Positions 37,482-46,169 of a stretch of DNA of 64,000 nucleotides are shown here, piece after piece. Within the stretch, counting starts at the first letter, position 1, and each line of letters begins with the position of its first letter. Under the pieces are notes generated by a model. The model was not told where the DNA came from. It made no database searches and saw nothing but the letters and a program-made list of their open reading frames with translations. Origin of the DNA: Arcobacter sp. EP1 (GTDB taxonomy: Bacteria; Campylobacterota; Campylobacteria; Campylobacterales; Arcobacteraceae). The DNA is taken from positions 23,194-87,193 of the forward strand of contig LPNY01000122.1 of assembly GCA_001655195.1 (NCBI GenBank), written 5' to 3'. The position numbers were made by a program, and so were the translations under genes.

Positions 37482-39217
37482 TGAGTAAACATGTAGTAAT
37501 TGATCCAATAACAAGAATTGAGGGACACCTTAGAATTGAGGCGGTAATTGATGACAATAATGTGATTACTGATGCATTCAGTTCTTCAACAATGTTTAGA
37601 GGTATTGAGGAAATTCTTAAAGGACGAGATCCACGAGACTGTGGACTATTAGCAATGAGAATTTGTGGTGTTTGTACAGGTACACATTACCAAAGAAGTA
37701 TTGAAGCAGTTGAGCATGCATTTAATGTAACAATTCCTAAGAATGCAAGAATTGTTAGAAACTTAATGCAAGGTTCTTTATATATTCATGACCATATTGT
37801 TCACTTCTATCACTTACATGCACTTGACTTTGTAGATATCACTGTAGCACTTAAAGCTGATCCAAAAGCAGCAGTTGCTGAAGCACAAAAGTGGGCTAAA
37901 GCAGCAGGTACAAGACCATGGAATGCAAGTGAAGATGGCTATGCAGAAGTTCAAGAAAGAGTTACTCGATATGTAAAACAAGGACGACTTGGAATCTTTG
38001 GAAATGCATACTGGGGAAGTAAAGCGTATAAATTAACTCCAGAGCAAAACTTAATTGCACTGTCTCACTATTTAGATGCATTAGATTTACAAAGAGATAT
38101 TGCAAAAGCACAAGCTATTTTTGGTGGAAAGAATCCACATCCACAATCAATTGTTGTTGGTGGGGTAACATGTGTTCAAGATATCAAAAACCCAATTAGA
38201 GTTGCAGAGTTTAAAGATATTATTCAAAAAGCAACGAAGTTTACTAAGCAAGCATATGTTTCTGATGTATTAATGGCAGGAACAATGTATGCTGATGAAG
38301 CCTTAGCTGGTGTTGGTGGTGGTATTGGTAACTTTATGTCATTTGGTGACTTTAAGTTAGATGATACACCATTCTATGAAGCAGCAGAATTATTCCCTCC
38401 AGGTGTAGTAATGAATAAAGATTTATCTAAAGTATATGAATTAGATCAATCAAAAATCACTGAAGATGTAACACACGCTTGGTATGAAGGAACAACAAAC
38501 CTTCACCCATATGATGGTGTAACAAATCCTAACTATACTGGTTTTGGTAAAAAAGAAGATGGAATTGCTTACTTAGATACTGAGAAGAAATATTCGTGGA
38601 TTAAGTCACCATTATATGATGATGAAAGAATGGAAGTTGGTCCACTTGCTCGTATGATTGTTGGAGTTGCAAAAGGTGATAAGAAGATTACTAAATATGT
38701 AACTGATTTCTTAAAGAAAGGTAACTTACCAGTTAAAGTTCTTTTCTCAACAGTTGGACGAACAGCGGCACGTTGTGTAGAGACTGAATTAATGTGTGAT
38801 GAAGTTCTTAAATGGTGTGATGAATTAGCTGCAAACGTTGCTGCTGGTGATTTATCAACATGGACAGAGTTTGACTTTGATAAAGTTGCTAAAGATGCAA
38901 AAGGTTACGGTATGGCTGAGGCTCCGCGTGGAGGTTTAGGTCACTGGGTTAAAATTAAAGATGGTAAAGTTGCAAACTACCAAGCAGTAGTTCCTTCTAC
39001 TTGGAATGCAGCTCCGCGAGATTACAAAGGAAGACTTGGTGCTTACGAAGCATCATTAGTTGGAACAAAAGTAGTTAATCCTGATGAGCCATTAGAAATT
39101 ATTCGAACGGTTCACAGTTTCGACCCATGTATTGCTTGTGCGGTACATATTGTTGATACTAATGGTAAAGAGTTGGCAGTATACAAAATTGATCCTGTAG
39201 GAGGAAGCCGTGCCTAA
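37481..39217 (+). CDS. hydB: Uptake [NiFe]-hydrogenase 1 large subunit
   Basis: 578 aa. Active-site ligands RICGVCTGTH (Cys62, Cys65) and DPCIACAVH (Cys550, Cys553), followed by a 22-residue tail after His556 that the maturation protease HydD would remove. The gas-channel positions are the standard Val (in CGVC) and Leu (in HFYHL, 48 residues later, the exact Desulfovibrio spacing). It is exported with HydA by the Tat route and oxidises H2 in the periplasm. Its ATG shares one base with the stop of hydA. The paralogue at 43751 has the same length and motifs. Confidence 0.95.
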   Translation: MSKHVVIDPITRIEGHLRIEAVIDDNNVITDAFSSSTMFRGIEEILKGRDPRDCGLLAMRICGVCTGTHYQRSIEAVEHAFNVTIPKNARIVRNLMQGSLYIHDHIVHFYHLHALDFVDITVALKADPKAAVAEAQKWAKAAGTRPWNASEDGYAEVQERVTRYVKQGRLGIFGNAYWGSKAYKLTPEQNLIALSHYLDALDLQRDIAKAQAIFGGKNPHPQSIVVGGVTCVQDIKNPIRVAEFKDIIQKATKFTKQAYVSDVLMAGTMYADEALAGVGGGIGNFMSFGDFKLDDTPFYEAAELFPPGVVMNKDLSKVYELDQSKITEDVTHAWYEGTTNLHPYDGVTNPNYTGFGKKEDGIAYLDTEKKYSWIKSPLYDDERMEVGPLARMIVGVAKGDKKITKYVTDFLKKGNLPVKVLFSTVGRTAARCVETELMCDEVLKWCDELAANVAAGDLSTWTEFDFDKVAKDAKGYGMAEAPRGGLGHWVKIKDGKVANYQAVVPSTWNAAPRDYKGRLGAYEASLVGTKVVNPDEPLEIIRTVHSFDPCIACAVHIVDTNGKELAVYKIDPVGGSRA

Positions 39218-39950
39218 AATGAAGCGGGTTGAACGTATGACTGGGATCATGCGGACCATTCACTGGATGAATGCGTTCTGTATGATTATCGCAGTTGCAA
39301 CCGGGCTATACATAGGTCATCCATATTATCAATCATTCATTGCAGATCCTGCAGTGGATAAATATGTGATGGCTTGGAATCGTTGGGGACACTTTATTGT
39401 TGCGATTATTTTTGATGTAACCGCAATTTTAATTGGTTACCTATACCTATTCTCAAACTTTGAGAAACCGTATAAAAAGATTTTACCTACAAAGAAAAAT
39501 TTTGTAGAGTTTTGTGAAGTGTTCTTTAACTTAATTACATTTAATAGAAGAAAGAAATTTGATTCAAGCCATAGTGATAGTTATAACATTATGTTCTTTA
39601 CGCTTTTTCATATTCTATTAGTGTTTATGTTATTAACAGGATTACAGTTATATGTTCATGGGTTAGCATCAGGTGAGAGTTCTATTGGTCAATGGTGGCC
39701 ATGGATTTTACATGTGTCAACTGATTGGACATTGGATGTATTTGGTGGAAATATGGGAGTTAGAATAGCTCACCATACAGCAATGTATATACTCCTTATG
39801 TGGGTTATGTCTCATATTTATTATCAAGTATGGCGAACAATCTTCTGGCGAGAAGGCGATATTAATATCGTGTTTGGTGGAACTAAATTCTACAATGGAA
39901 ACATTGTGAATGAAAAAGGTGAAGTCGAAAACGCAAAAAAGAAAAGCTAA
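39210..39950 (+). CDS. hydC: Hydrogenase 1 b-type cytochrome subunit
   Basis: 246 aa. Start is GTG 39210 with AGGAGG 5 bp before it, overlapping hydB by 8 bp. Four hydrophobic helices and the pattern TGIMRTIHWMNAFCMI, GHFIVAIIFDV, HILLVFMLLTGLQLYVHG and HHTAMYILLMWVMSHIYY give the haem-ligating His residues of Ni/Fe-hydrogenase cytochrome b (HydC/HyaC). It carries electrons from the HydA clusters to menaquinone in the membrane. It is the last gene before the terminator at 39984-40016, so hydABC forms one transcript. Confidence 0.93.
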   Translation: MPKMKRVERMTGIMRTIHWMNAFCMIIAVATGLYIGHPYYQSFIADPAVDKYVMAWNRWGHFIVAIIFDVTAILIGYLYLFSNFEKPYKKILPTKKNFVEFCEVFFNLITFNRRKKFDSSHSDSYNIMFFTLFHILLVFMLLTGLQLYVHGLASGESSIGQWWPWILHVSTDWTLDVFGGNMGVRIAHHTAMYILLMWVMSHIYYQVWRTIFWREGDINIVFGGTKFYNGNIVNEKGEVENAKKKS

Positions 39951-39983
39951 ACTTTAGTTTAGGTTTGTAAAATTATGTGTGTA

Positions 39984-40016
39984 AAGGCTGTAGCTTTTAG
40001 CTACGGCCTTTTTTTT
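39984..40016 (+). terminator. Rho-independent terminator after hydABC-1
   Basis: A 12-bp stem (AAGGCTGTAGCT with AGCTACGGCCTT, one G-T pair) with a 3-base loop and a run of T residues. It separates hydABC-1 from the maturation genes hydDE-1, which would then be made from read-through or their own promoter. Confidence 0.85.
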
Positions 40017-40018
40017 AG

Positions 40019-40055
40019 AGTTTAAATAACTCAATGTGGTTGAGTTATTTAAACT
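40019..40055. repeat. Perfect 16-bp inverted repeat before hydD-1
   Basis: Arms 40019-40034 and 40040-40055 (starting AGTTTAAATAACTC) with a 5-base spacer, directly after the terminator and 17 bp before the hydD start. It could be a second terminator, an mRNA-stabilising stem or an operator. It does not match the TGAATGnnCATTCA palindrome. Confidence 0.7.
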
Positions 40056-40072
40056 GTAAATGAGAGGTTTAT

Positions 40073-40648
40073 ATGAAAAATATTGTTATTGGCGTTGGAA
40101 ACGTGCTATTTAAAGATGAAGGTGTTGGTATTTATGCTGCACACTATTTAAAAGAGAATTATGATTTTGAAGGTGATATTGAGATTATGGATGGGGGAAC
40201 TTTAGGGTTTAAACTCATGGCATATTTCCAAGAGTATGATAATGTAATTATCTTAGATACGGTTTCTGTTGAAGATAATCCAGGAAGTATATTTAGACTG
40301 CCATCAGATGTTTTATTAGGGATGGGACAGTACCGTAAAACTGCTCACGAAGTTGAAATTGTTGAGATGTTAGAGATTTGTTCTGTATTAGAAAAACATG
40401 CGGAAGTGATTATTTTAGGAATTATTCCTGAAGATATCGAAAGTGTTAAAATTGGTTTAACGCCAAAAATTGAAGAACATTTTGTGGATTTAATCAATCA
40501 AGCGTTAAAAGATATTGAAGCCCTTGATGTAAAAATAACTGCCAAAGAGAACCCTAAATCAATTTCAGATGTTGCCAAAGGTTTAATGGGATCATACAAT
40601 GATGAATATGATGAAAGAATTCCTAATGATGAGGATACTACACGATGA
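40073..40648 (+). CDS. hydD: Hydrogenase 1 maturation protease
   Basis: 191 aa. GVGNVLFKDEGVGI at the N-terminus, GTLGFKL and the TAHEVEIVEML motif hold the nickel-sensing acidic and His ligands of the HyaD/HybD/HydD endopeptidases. It removes the tail behind the last Ni ligand of HydB after Ni insertion. GAGAGG precedes the ATG. Its last 4 bp overlap hydE (ATGA). The extra 25 acidic C-terminal residues are not in the short HydD-2. Confidence 0.93.
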   Translation: MKNIVIGVGNVLFKDEGVGIYAAHYLKENYDFEGDIEIMDGGTLGFKLMAYFQEYDNVIILDTVSVEDNPGSIFRLPSDVLLGMGQYRKTAHEVEIVEMLEICSVLEKHAEVIILGIIPEDIESVKIGLTPKIEEHFVDLINQALKDIEALDVKITAKENPKSISDVAKGLMGSYNDEYDERIPNDEDTTR

Positions 40649-42162
40649 AATTAACCTACAAAATTGATTTTAATTCAACGAATAGTTACTATAAAGATAT
40701 TATTAATGATTTAATAAAAGAGTTTGAAGTTAACGCAACATGTGTACAGTATAGAAGTTTTTTAGCAATTAATATTGATGAAGAGGAAGAAAAACTAGAG
40801 GCATTTTTTAAGTTTTTAGAATCAAAGCTTCCTTTATCAATCTTTTTAGGAAAAAGTAGTGTTGTTGATAATATCGAAGACTCTTTCGAGCCTTTAGCTA
40901 ATAATGATGAACAACAAAATATTGCTATTTCTGCTGATGAAATTATGGATATTTACCAAAATTCGGCGAATTTTAATACAGAAGCAAAAGCTATAAAATC
41001 AGGTGAAATTGTTACTGTTAAAACTTCAAATGGTCTAAAAAAAGTAGCAATACCAAGTCTTAAAAATCGTATTACATTAGGTGAAGATGTAAATCTAATG
41101 GTTATTAATTTAAATGCCATTAATAATTTATTAGCAGTCAACCAACGAGATATTCAGCTGTTAAGTTCTATTGAACGTCCTTTAGTGAAATTGAAATTTA
41201 ATATTCTAAGAAACAGTGAAAAAGAGTATTCAAATACAAACTTTGTAAATACTAAATTACCTGATGATACAGTAAGTTATGAATTAGCAACAGCACTAAG
41301 AAAAGAGGGTATTGATTTTGTTATTTACACAGAAGAATCATCTGAAAATGATTTGGAAGTAACCTACAATGATGAACAAGCTTTAATTGTTAGAGGAGAT
41401 AAAGCACTTTTCCCTAAATATGATTATACCCTTAATGAAAGATTTGACTCTTCAAAAGAGTATTTTGAAAAAAACGGGGGAGTTTATAAAGCAACCTTGA
41501 GTCAGCTAAATAAGCGGCTTGAAAAATCAATTGGTGTTTATATGTCAACGCAAAGTTATGAAAGTTCAATTGGGGTAAATGTCCCAGGAAAGGGAATAAA
41601 AGAGATTATTAAAATCCCTAATGTTATGACTGACTTTGATATTTGTATGGAAGATATTGAAGGTATTGATGAAAACACTGAGCGATTAATCAAAAACTAT
41701 AAAGAGAAGTTTCCTGAGATTTTTGAGAGTAAACCACTCCTTGAAGGAACTCATGGCTTTGAAACGATTTTGAATTTAACTGCTCATATGATTGGTCTTA
41801 GAGATGCCAATGAATTAGAGTCAAAAGCACATGAATTTAGCGCAAAAAGTGGTTTAGATGTTGCCTATAAAGTAGCTAAAATTGATGATGTTAATTACTT
41901 AGATTATCGTAAAGTAGTACAGTCAATCATGAGTTATAAAATAGCTGGTGTTGAAAATAATATGCTTGCTTTTTCAGTTTTTGAAAGCTTAAGTGAGTTT
42001 ATTGTTGATCAAGTAATGAAGATTAATAGTGAGCTAAAATGTAGAGATGTTATTCTTTGTGGTGATATGTTTGCTAACTCAATTTTACTCTCTAAAACTC
42101 AAAAAGAGTTAAAAACACTTAAAGTACTTTTACCAAAAGAGTATCCTTTAGATATTATCTAG
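40645..42162 (+). CDS. hydE: HydE-1, HypF-like hydrogenase accessory protein lacking the zinc finger
   Basis: 505 aa. It is the paralogue of HydE-2 (46710) and follows hydD in the order known from Wolinella hydABCDE. The C-terminal VILCGDMFANSIL resembles ILTGGVFQNKTLL of HypF (48361), with the Gly-Gly replaced by Gly-Asp. The zinc finger that HydE-2 shares with HypF is missing here; this part reads IAISADEIMDIYQN instead. HypF attaches the CN precursor; HydE is reported to take part in making active enzyme, but its reaction is unknown. Translation is coupled to hydD. Confidence 0.72.
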   Translation: MKLTYKIDFNSTNSYYKDIINDLIKEFEVNATCVQYRSFLAINIDEEEEKLEAFFKFLESKLPLSIFLGKSSVVDNIEDSFEPLANNDEQQNIAISADEIMDIYQNSANFNTEAKAIKSGEIVTVKTSNGLKKVAIPSLKNRITLGEDVNLMVINLNAINNLLAVNQRDIQLLSSIERPLVKLKFNILRNSEKEYSNTNFVNTKLPDDTVSYELATALRKEGIDFVIYTEESSENDLEVTYNDEQALIVRGDKALFPKYDYTLNERFDSSKEYFEKNGGVYKATLSQLNKRLEKSIGVYMSTQSYESSIGVNVPGKGIKEIIKIPNVMTDFDICMEDIEGIDENTERLIKNYKEKFPEIFESKPLLEGTHGFETILNLTAHMIGLRDANELESKAHEFSAKSGLDVAYKVAKIDDVNYLDYRKVVQSIMSYKIAGVENNMLAFSVFESLSEFIVDQVMKINSELKCRDVILCGDMFANSILLSKTQKELKTLKVLLPKEYPLDII

Positions 42163-42203
42163 TTTTAAGAGGTTAAAACAACCTCTTAAAATCTCCTTTT
42201 TTT
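42163..42203 (+). terminator. Rho-independent terminator after hydE-1
   Basis: Perfect 12-bp stem (TTTTAAGAGGTT and its complement) with 5-base loop starting at the stop codon, followed by TCTCC and seven T residues. It closes the hydDE-1 unit. Confidence 0.88.
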
Positions 42204-42484
42204 ACAAATTTCATAATTTTTTTTAACCATGATTTTTTAGTATTAATTTAATTTTATGTCCTGCTAATGTCTGAAAAGTAATAAATATATTTTTATTAAT
42301 GAATGGCTATTCACCGACACTTAAGAGACTTTTTTACTCAATTAATAATAATTTTTTTTAAATAAAATTTAGAAAATAATTCTTTACCTTTCCTTTAATA
42401 GTCCTATAAAAAGGGAACTAATCCGGTATATTAATTTTTATTTTAGTGGTAGTTAAGTTTAGCTTTTGTAATATTTCAATTATT
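42204..42484 (+). other. Long leader region before hydA-2, no gene
   Basis: The 421-bp gap between hydE-1 and hydA-2 has no credible reading frame. It holds the terminator at its start, the palindrome at 42300-42313 and AT-rich DNA. The two other palindromes and the large hairpin follow at 42485-42570. Confidence 0.6.
42300..42313. promoter_or_regulatory. Candidate TetR operator, distal site before hydA-2
   Basis: TGAATGGCTATTCA, one mismatch from TGAATGnnCATTCA. Confidence 0.5.
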
Positions 42485-42498
42485 TGAATGACCATTCA
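42485..42498. promoter_or_regulatory. Candidate TetR operator, perfect palindrome before hydA-2
   Basis: TGAATGACCATTCA, a perfect 6-2-6 inverted repeat and the best match of the set. It lies immediately left of the 21-bp hairpin. Confidence 0.6.
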
Positions 42499-42503
42499 GT
42501 CAG

Positions 42504-42549
42504 AGACATAAAAAATACCAATTCTTTTGAATTGGTATTTTTTATGTCT
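42504..42549 (+). terminator. Perfect 21-bp hairpin between two operator-like sites
   Basis: Arms 42504-42524 and 42529-42549 are exact complements around TTTT, ending in a T-rich right arm (GGTATTTTTTATG). It looks like a strong terminator or attenuator 35 bp before the hydA-2 start. The two sides hold palindromes at 42485 and 42557. Its role is uncertain. Confidence 0.6.
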
Positions 42550-42556
42550 TGACGAG

Positions 42557-42570
42557 TGAATAGGTATTCA
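42557..42570. promoter_or_regulatory. Candidate TetR operator, proximal site before hydA-2
   Basis: TGAATAGGTATTCA, a perfect 6-2-6 palindrome differing from the consensus by one symmetric pair. It ends 14 bp before the TTG start and just before the AAAGGA ribosome site. Confidence 0.55.
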
Positions 42571-42584
42571 TAAAAAGGAAAGAT

Positions 42585-43748
42585 TTGAAAGATACTAACT
42601 TACTAAAAAAGCTCTCTTCTCGTTTAGACGAATTATCAAAACTTCCAAAACTTGATGACAAGAAATCAATTGCGAAAATTGTTGATCAAAAAGGTTTTTC
42701 ACGAAGAGATTTTATGAAATGGGCGGGTGCAATGACAGCAATGCTGATGCTACCTGCAAGTTTTACTCCTGTTGTAGCTCGTGCTGCTGAACTTAGTGAC
42801 CGGTTACCAATTATTTGGTTGCACATGGCAGAGTGTACAGGTTGTTCTGAATCATTACTTCGAACAGACGCACCTACTATTGACTCTTTGATTTTTGATT
42901 ATATCTCATTAGAATACCATGAAACACTCATGGCAGCAGCTGGTTGGCAAGCAGAAGAAAATCTTGAGCATGCCATTGAAAAGTACAAAAATAGATATAT
43001 TCTTATGGTAGAAGGAGCTATTCCTTCAGGTGAAGAGAATTTTTATTTAACTATCGGTGCTCATGGTCAAACAGGAGAAGCTAGTGCTAAAAAAGCCAGT
43101 GAAAATGCAGCTGCTATTTTTGCTATTGGAACCTGTTCTGCTTTTGGTGGTGTTCAAGCTGCTAATCCAAATCCAACTAACTCACAACCACTTAGTAAAG
43201 TAACAAACAAAACAGTTATCAATGTTCCGGGTTGTCCTCCAAGTGAGAAAAACATCGTTGGTACATTACTTCACTTTATACTTTATGGAACACTTCCAGC
43301 ACTAGATGCTTATAATCGACCAAAATGGGCATATGGATTACGAATTCATGATTTATGTGAACGAAGAGGACACTTTGATGCGGGTGAATTTGTAGAAAAC
43401 TTTGGTGACGAAGGTGCTAAAAAAGGCTACTGTTTATACAAAGTAGGGTGTAAAGGACCATACACGTTTAATAACTGTTCAAAAAATAAATTCAATCAAC
43501 ATATGTCATGGCCAATTCAAGCAGGACATGGATGTATTGGATGTAGTGAACCTGATTTTTGGGATACTATGGGACCATTTGAAGAGCCCGTTGCAGATAA
43601 GCTTTATAATACAGTATTTGGTGGAGCCGGTGCAGATGCAACAGCTGACAAAATTGGTGTAGGAATTTTAACAGCAACTGCTGTTGGTATTGCAGCACAT
43701 GCAGTTATCTCTAAAGTAAAAAACCCACAAGAAGATGAGGAACATTAA
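42585..43748 (+). CDS. hydA: Uptake [NiFe]-hydrogenase 2 small subunit
   Basis: 387 aa. Start is TTG 42585 with AAAGGA 5 bp before it. Tat motif SRRDFMKW (Arg40-Arg41), then all normal cluster ligands: ECTGCSES (Cys84, Cys87), IGTCSAFGG, VPGCPPS, RIHDLCERR, YCLYKVGCKGP and HGCIGCSEPDFWD. A C-terminal helix (ILTATAVGIAAHAVI) anchors it in the membrane. It is a paralogue of HydA-1 but keeps the canonical proximal CxxC. It leads hydABCDE-hypF and lies behind three palindromes and a large hairpin. Confidence 0.94.
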   Translation: MKDTNLLKKLSSRLDELSKLPKLDDKKSIAKIVDQKGFSRRDFMKWAGAMTAMLMLPASFTPVVARAAELSDRLPIIWLHMAECTGCSESLLRTDAPTIDSLIFDYISLEYHETLMAAAGWQAEENLEHAIEKYKNRYILMVEGAIPSGEENFYLTIGAHGQTGEASAKKASENAAAIFAIGTCSAFGGVQAANPNPTNSQPLSKVTNKTVINVPGCPPSEKNIVGTLLHFILYGTLPALDAYNRPKWAYGLRIHDLCERRGHFDAGEFVENFGDEGAKKGYCLYKVGCKGPYTFNNCSKNKFNQHMSWPIQAGHGCIGCSEPDFWDTMGPFEEPVADKLYNTVFGGAGADATADKIGVGILTATAVGIAAHAVISKVKNPQEDEEH

Positions 43749-43750
43749 AA

Positions 43751-45481
43751 ATGGCAAATAAAAGAGTTATAGTTGACCCAATCACACGTATTGAGGGACA
43801 CTTAAGAATTGAAGTTGAAGTAGATGAAAATAATGTTATTCAAAAAGCTTACTCATCATCAACTTTATGGAGAGGGTTAGAGACAATTGTAAAAAATAGA
43901 GATCCTAGAGATGCAGGGTTTTTAATGCAAAGAATTTGTGGTGTTTGTACATACTCTCACTATCGAGCTGGTATTGAAGCAGTTGAAGATGCATTAGATA
44001 TTGTTCCTCCAATCAATGCAAAATTAACACGAAGTTTAATGAATCAAGCATTATTTATGCACGACCATGTTGTTCACTTTTATCATTTACATGGACTTGA
44101 TTGGGTGGATGTTGTTTCTGCACTTAAAGCAGACCCTGCAAAGGCAAGTAAAGAGGCATTTAAATACACTAAGTACCCAATAGCTACTGGTGAAAATGAT
44201 TTGCGATTAGTTCAAGATAAAGTTCAATCATTTGTTGACAAAGGTGCACTTGGACCATTTGCTAACGCTTATTGGGGACATGGAACATTTAAGTTAACTC
44301 CTGAGCAAAACCTAATTGCATTATCTCACTACTTAAAAGCCCTAGAAGTACAACGAACAGCTGCTCAACTTATGGCAATGTTTGGAGGTAAACAACCCCA
44401 TCCTCAAAGTTTAACTGTTGGTGGAGTTACTTGTGTTATGGATTTACTTGATCCTTCACGAATGGGTGAGTATTTAACCAAGTACAAAGAAGTTGCTAAC
44501 TTTATTGAACATGCATATTATGCTGATATTGTTATGGCAGGAGCTGCTTATGCAAAAGAACCATCTGTAACAAGCCAAGCAGGAACTATGAACTTTATGT
44601 CATACAAAGAGATGCAATTAAACCGAAATGATTTCCTCTTTGATACGGGTATTATCATGAATGGTGACCTTTCAAAAGTTCATCCAATCAATGAAGACTT
44701 AATTACTGAAGAGGCTACTCACTCTTGGTATGCAGATAATGAACCATTACATCCATATGATGGAAAAACAAATCCAAACTATACTGGATTTAAAGATAGA
44801 ATGACAATTGATGGTCATGGAAAAGAGGCACACTCTAAATCACTTGATGAAAAAGGTAAATACTCTTGGATTAAATCTCCACGTTATGATGGAAAAGCGA
44901 TGGAAGTTGGTCCTTTATCAGCAGTATTAGTTTCATATGCATCAGGCAATAAAAAGATTGTTAAAGTTGTTGATGAATTCTTAGCACAAACAGGATTACC
45001 TGTTGATGCACTATTTACAACACTTGGACGAACAGCAGCACGAGCACTGCAAACTAAAGCAATTGTTGATAATGGATTAGAGACATTTAATACACTAATT
45101 GAAAACTTAAAAGTTGATCAAGAAACATGTGCAACGTATAAAATTGATAAAAACAAAGAATACAAAGGACGATTTATTGGTGATGTTCCAAGAGGAATGT
45201 TATCTCATTGGATCCGCATTAAAAATGGTGTTGTTGAAAACTATCAAGCCGTTGTTCCATCAACTTGGAATGCTGGACCTATTGATTCAACAGGACTTCA
45301 AGGACCATATGAGTCAAACTTAGTGGGTATGAAAGTTCAAGATATTTCACAACCATTAGAAATTATTCGAGTTATTCACTCTTTTGATCCTTGTATTGCG
45401 TGTGCTGTACATGTTATGGATACAAAAGGAAATGATTTAGGTGAATATAGAGTTGATCCTGTATATGGAACAAGTTGTTAA
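43751..45481 (+). CDS. hydB: Uptake [NiFe]-hydrogenase 2 large subunit
   Basis: 576 aa. RICGVCTYSH (Cys63, Cys66) and DPCIACAVH (Cys548, Cys551) provide the Ni ligands; 22 residues follow His554 as the cleavable tail, ending in Cys. Gas-channel positions are standard Val and Leu. It is transported with HydA-2 and oxidises H2 in the periplasm. It begins 2 bp after the hydA stop. Confidence 0.95.
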   Translation: MANKRVIVDPITRIEGHLRIEVEVDENNVIQKAYSSSTLWRGLETIVKNRDPRDAGFLMQRICGVCTYSHYRAGIEAVEDALDIVPPINAKLTRSLMNQALFMHDHVVHFYHLHGLDWVDVVSALKADPAKASKEAFKYTKYPIATGENDLRLVQDKVQSFVDKGALGPFANAYWGHGTFKLTPEQNLIALSHYLKALEVQRTAAQLMAMFGGKQPHPQSLTVGGVTCVMDLLDPSRMGEYLTKYKEVANFIEHAYYADIVMAGAAYAKEPSVTSQAGTMNFMSYKEMQLNRNDFLFDTGIIMNGDLSKVHPINEDLITEEATHSWYADNEPLHPYDGKTNPNYTGFKDRMTIDGHGKEAHSKSLDEKGKYSWIKSPRYDGKAMEVGPLSAVLVSYASGNKKIVKVVDEFLAQTGLPVDALFTTLGRTAARALQTKAIVDNGLETFNTLIENLKVDQETCATYKIDKNKEYKGRFIGDVPRGMLSHWIRIKNGVVENYQAVVPSTWNAGPIDSTGLQGPYESNLVGMKVQDISQPLEIIRVIHSFDPCIACAVHVMDTKGNDLGEYRVDPVYGTSC

Positions 45482-45494
45482 TAAAGGATAATCA

Positions 45495-46169
45495 ATGATT
45501 GAAAAAAAGTATGAGTTCTCTGGTATATTACGATTTAATCACTGGGTGAGAGTTGTAACAATGCTAGTGCTTGTGGTTACAGGATTTTATATAGCTAATC
45601 CTTTTATTATCCCTTACACAAGTGATGAGCCAGTAAACTTTATGAATGCCTATTGGAGAATGTGGCATATTGTTTTTGGATTTGTTTTAATTGGTTCAAC
45701 GATTATTAAGAGTTATCTTTTTATTTTTGATAGGCAAAGTCGAAACGAGCGTATCTCATTTTTTGATTTTTTAAGTCCAAGAATCTGGATACAACAAATC
45801 AAATATTATATGTTAGTTGGAAGACACCCTGATAATAAAGGTATCTATAATCCTTTACAGTTTATTGCTTATTTTATTATCTTTGTGACGCTGTTTTTAA
45901 TTTCATTAACAGGGTTAATTCTTCATGTACATGTATATCATGAAGGAATGGGTGGAATCTTATTTGATTCTATGCGTTATGTTGAAGTGTTAATGGGTGG
46001 TTTAGCTACTGTTAGAGAAATTCATCATATTACTATGTGGATATTTTTACTGTTTATTCCTGTTCATATTTATATGGCTGTATTTAACTCAGTATATGGA
46101 AAAAGTGGTGCTATGGATGCTATTTTCTCTGGATATACTTGGCATAAAAAGCATAAAGATAAAAAGTGA
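45495..46169 (+). CDS. hydC: Hydrogenase 2 b-type cytochrome subunit
   Basis: 224 aa, four membrane helices. ILRFNHWVRVVTML, WHIVFGFVLIG, TGLILHVHVYH and REIHHITMWIFLLFIPVHIYMAV give the haem His pattern of the HydC family, and the form is close to Wolinella HydC. It moves electrons from HydA-2 to menaquinone. AAAGGA precedes the ATG. Its end overlaps hydD-2 by 4 bp (GTGA). Confidence 0.94.
   Translation: MIEKKYEFSGILRFNHWVRVVTMLVLVVTGFYIANPFIIPYTSDEPVNFMNAYWRMWHIVFGFVLIGSTIIKSYLFIFDRQSRNERISFFDFLSPRIWIQQIKYYMLVGRHPDNKGIYNPLQFIAYFIIFVTLFLISLTGLILHVHVYHEGMGGILFDSMRYVEVLMGGLATVREIHHITMWIFLLFIPVHIYMAVFNSVYGKSGAMDAIFSGYTWHKKHKDKK

Noticed and set aside
37076-37528. Minus-strand frame of 150 codons opposite hydA-1 and hydB-1
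   Set aside because: It is antisense to the conserved cluster-binding region and has no start signals.
45114-45323. Plus-strand frame inside hydB-2
   Set aside because: Wrong frame of an intact conserved large subunit.
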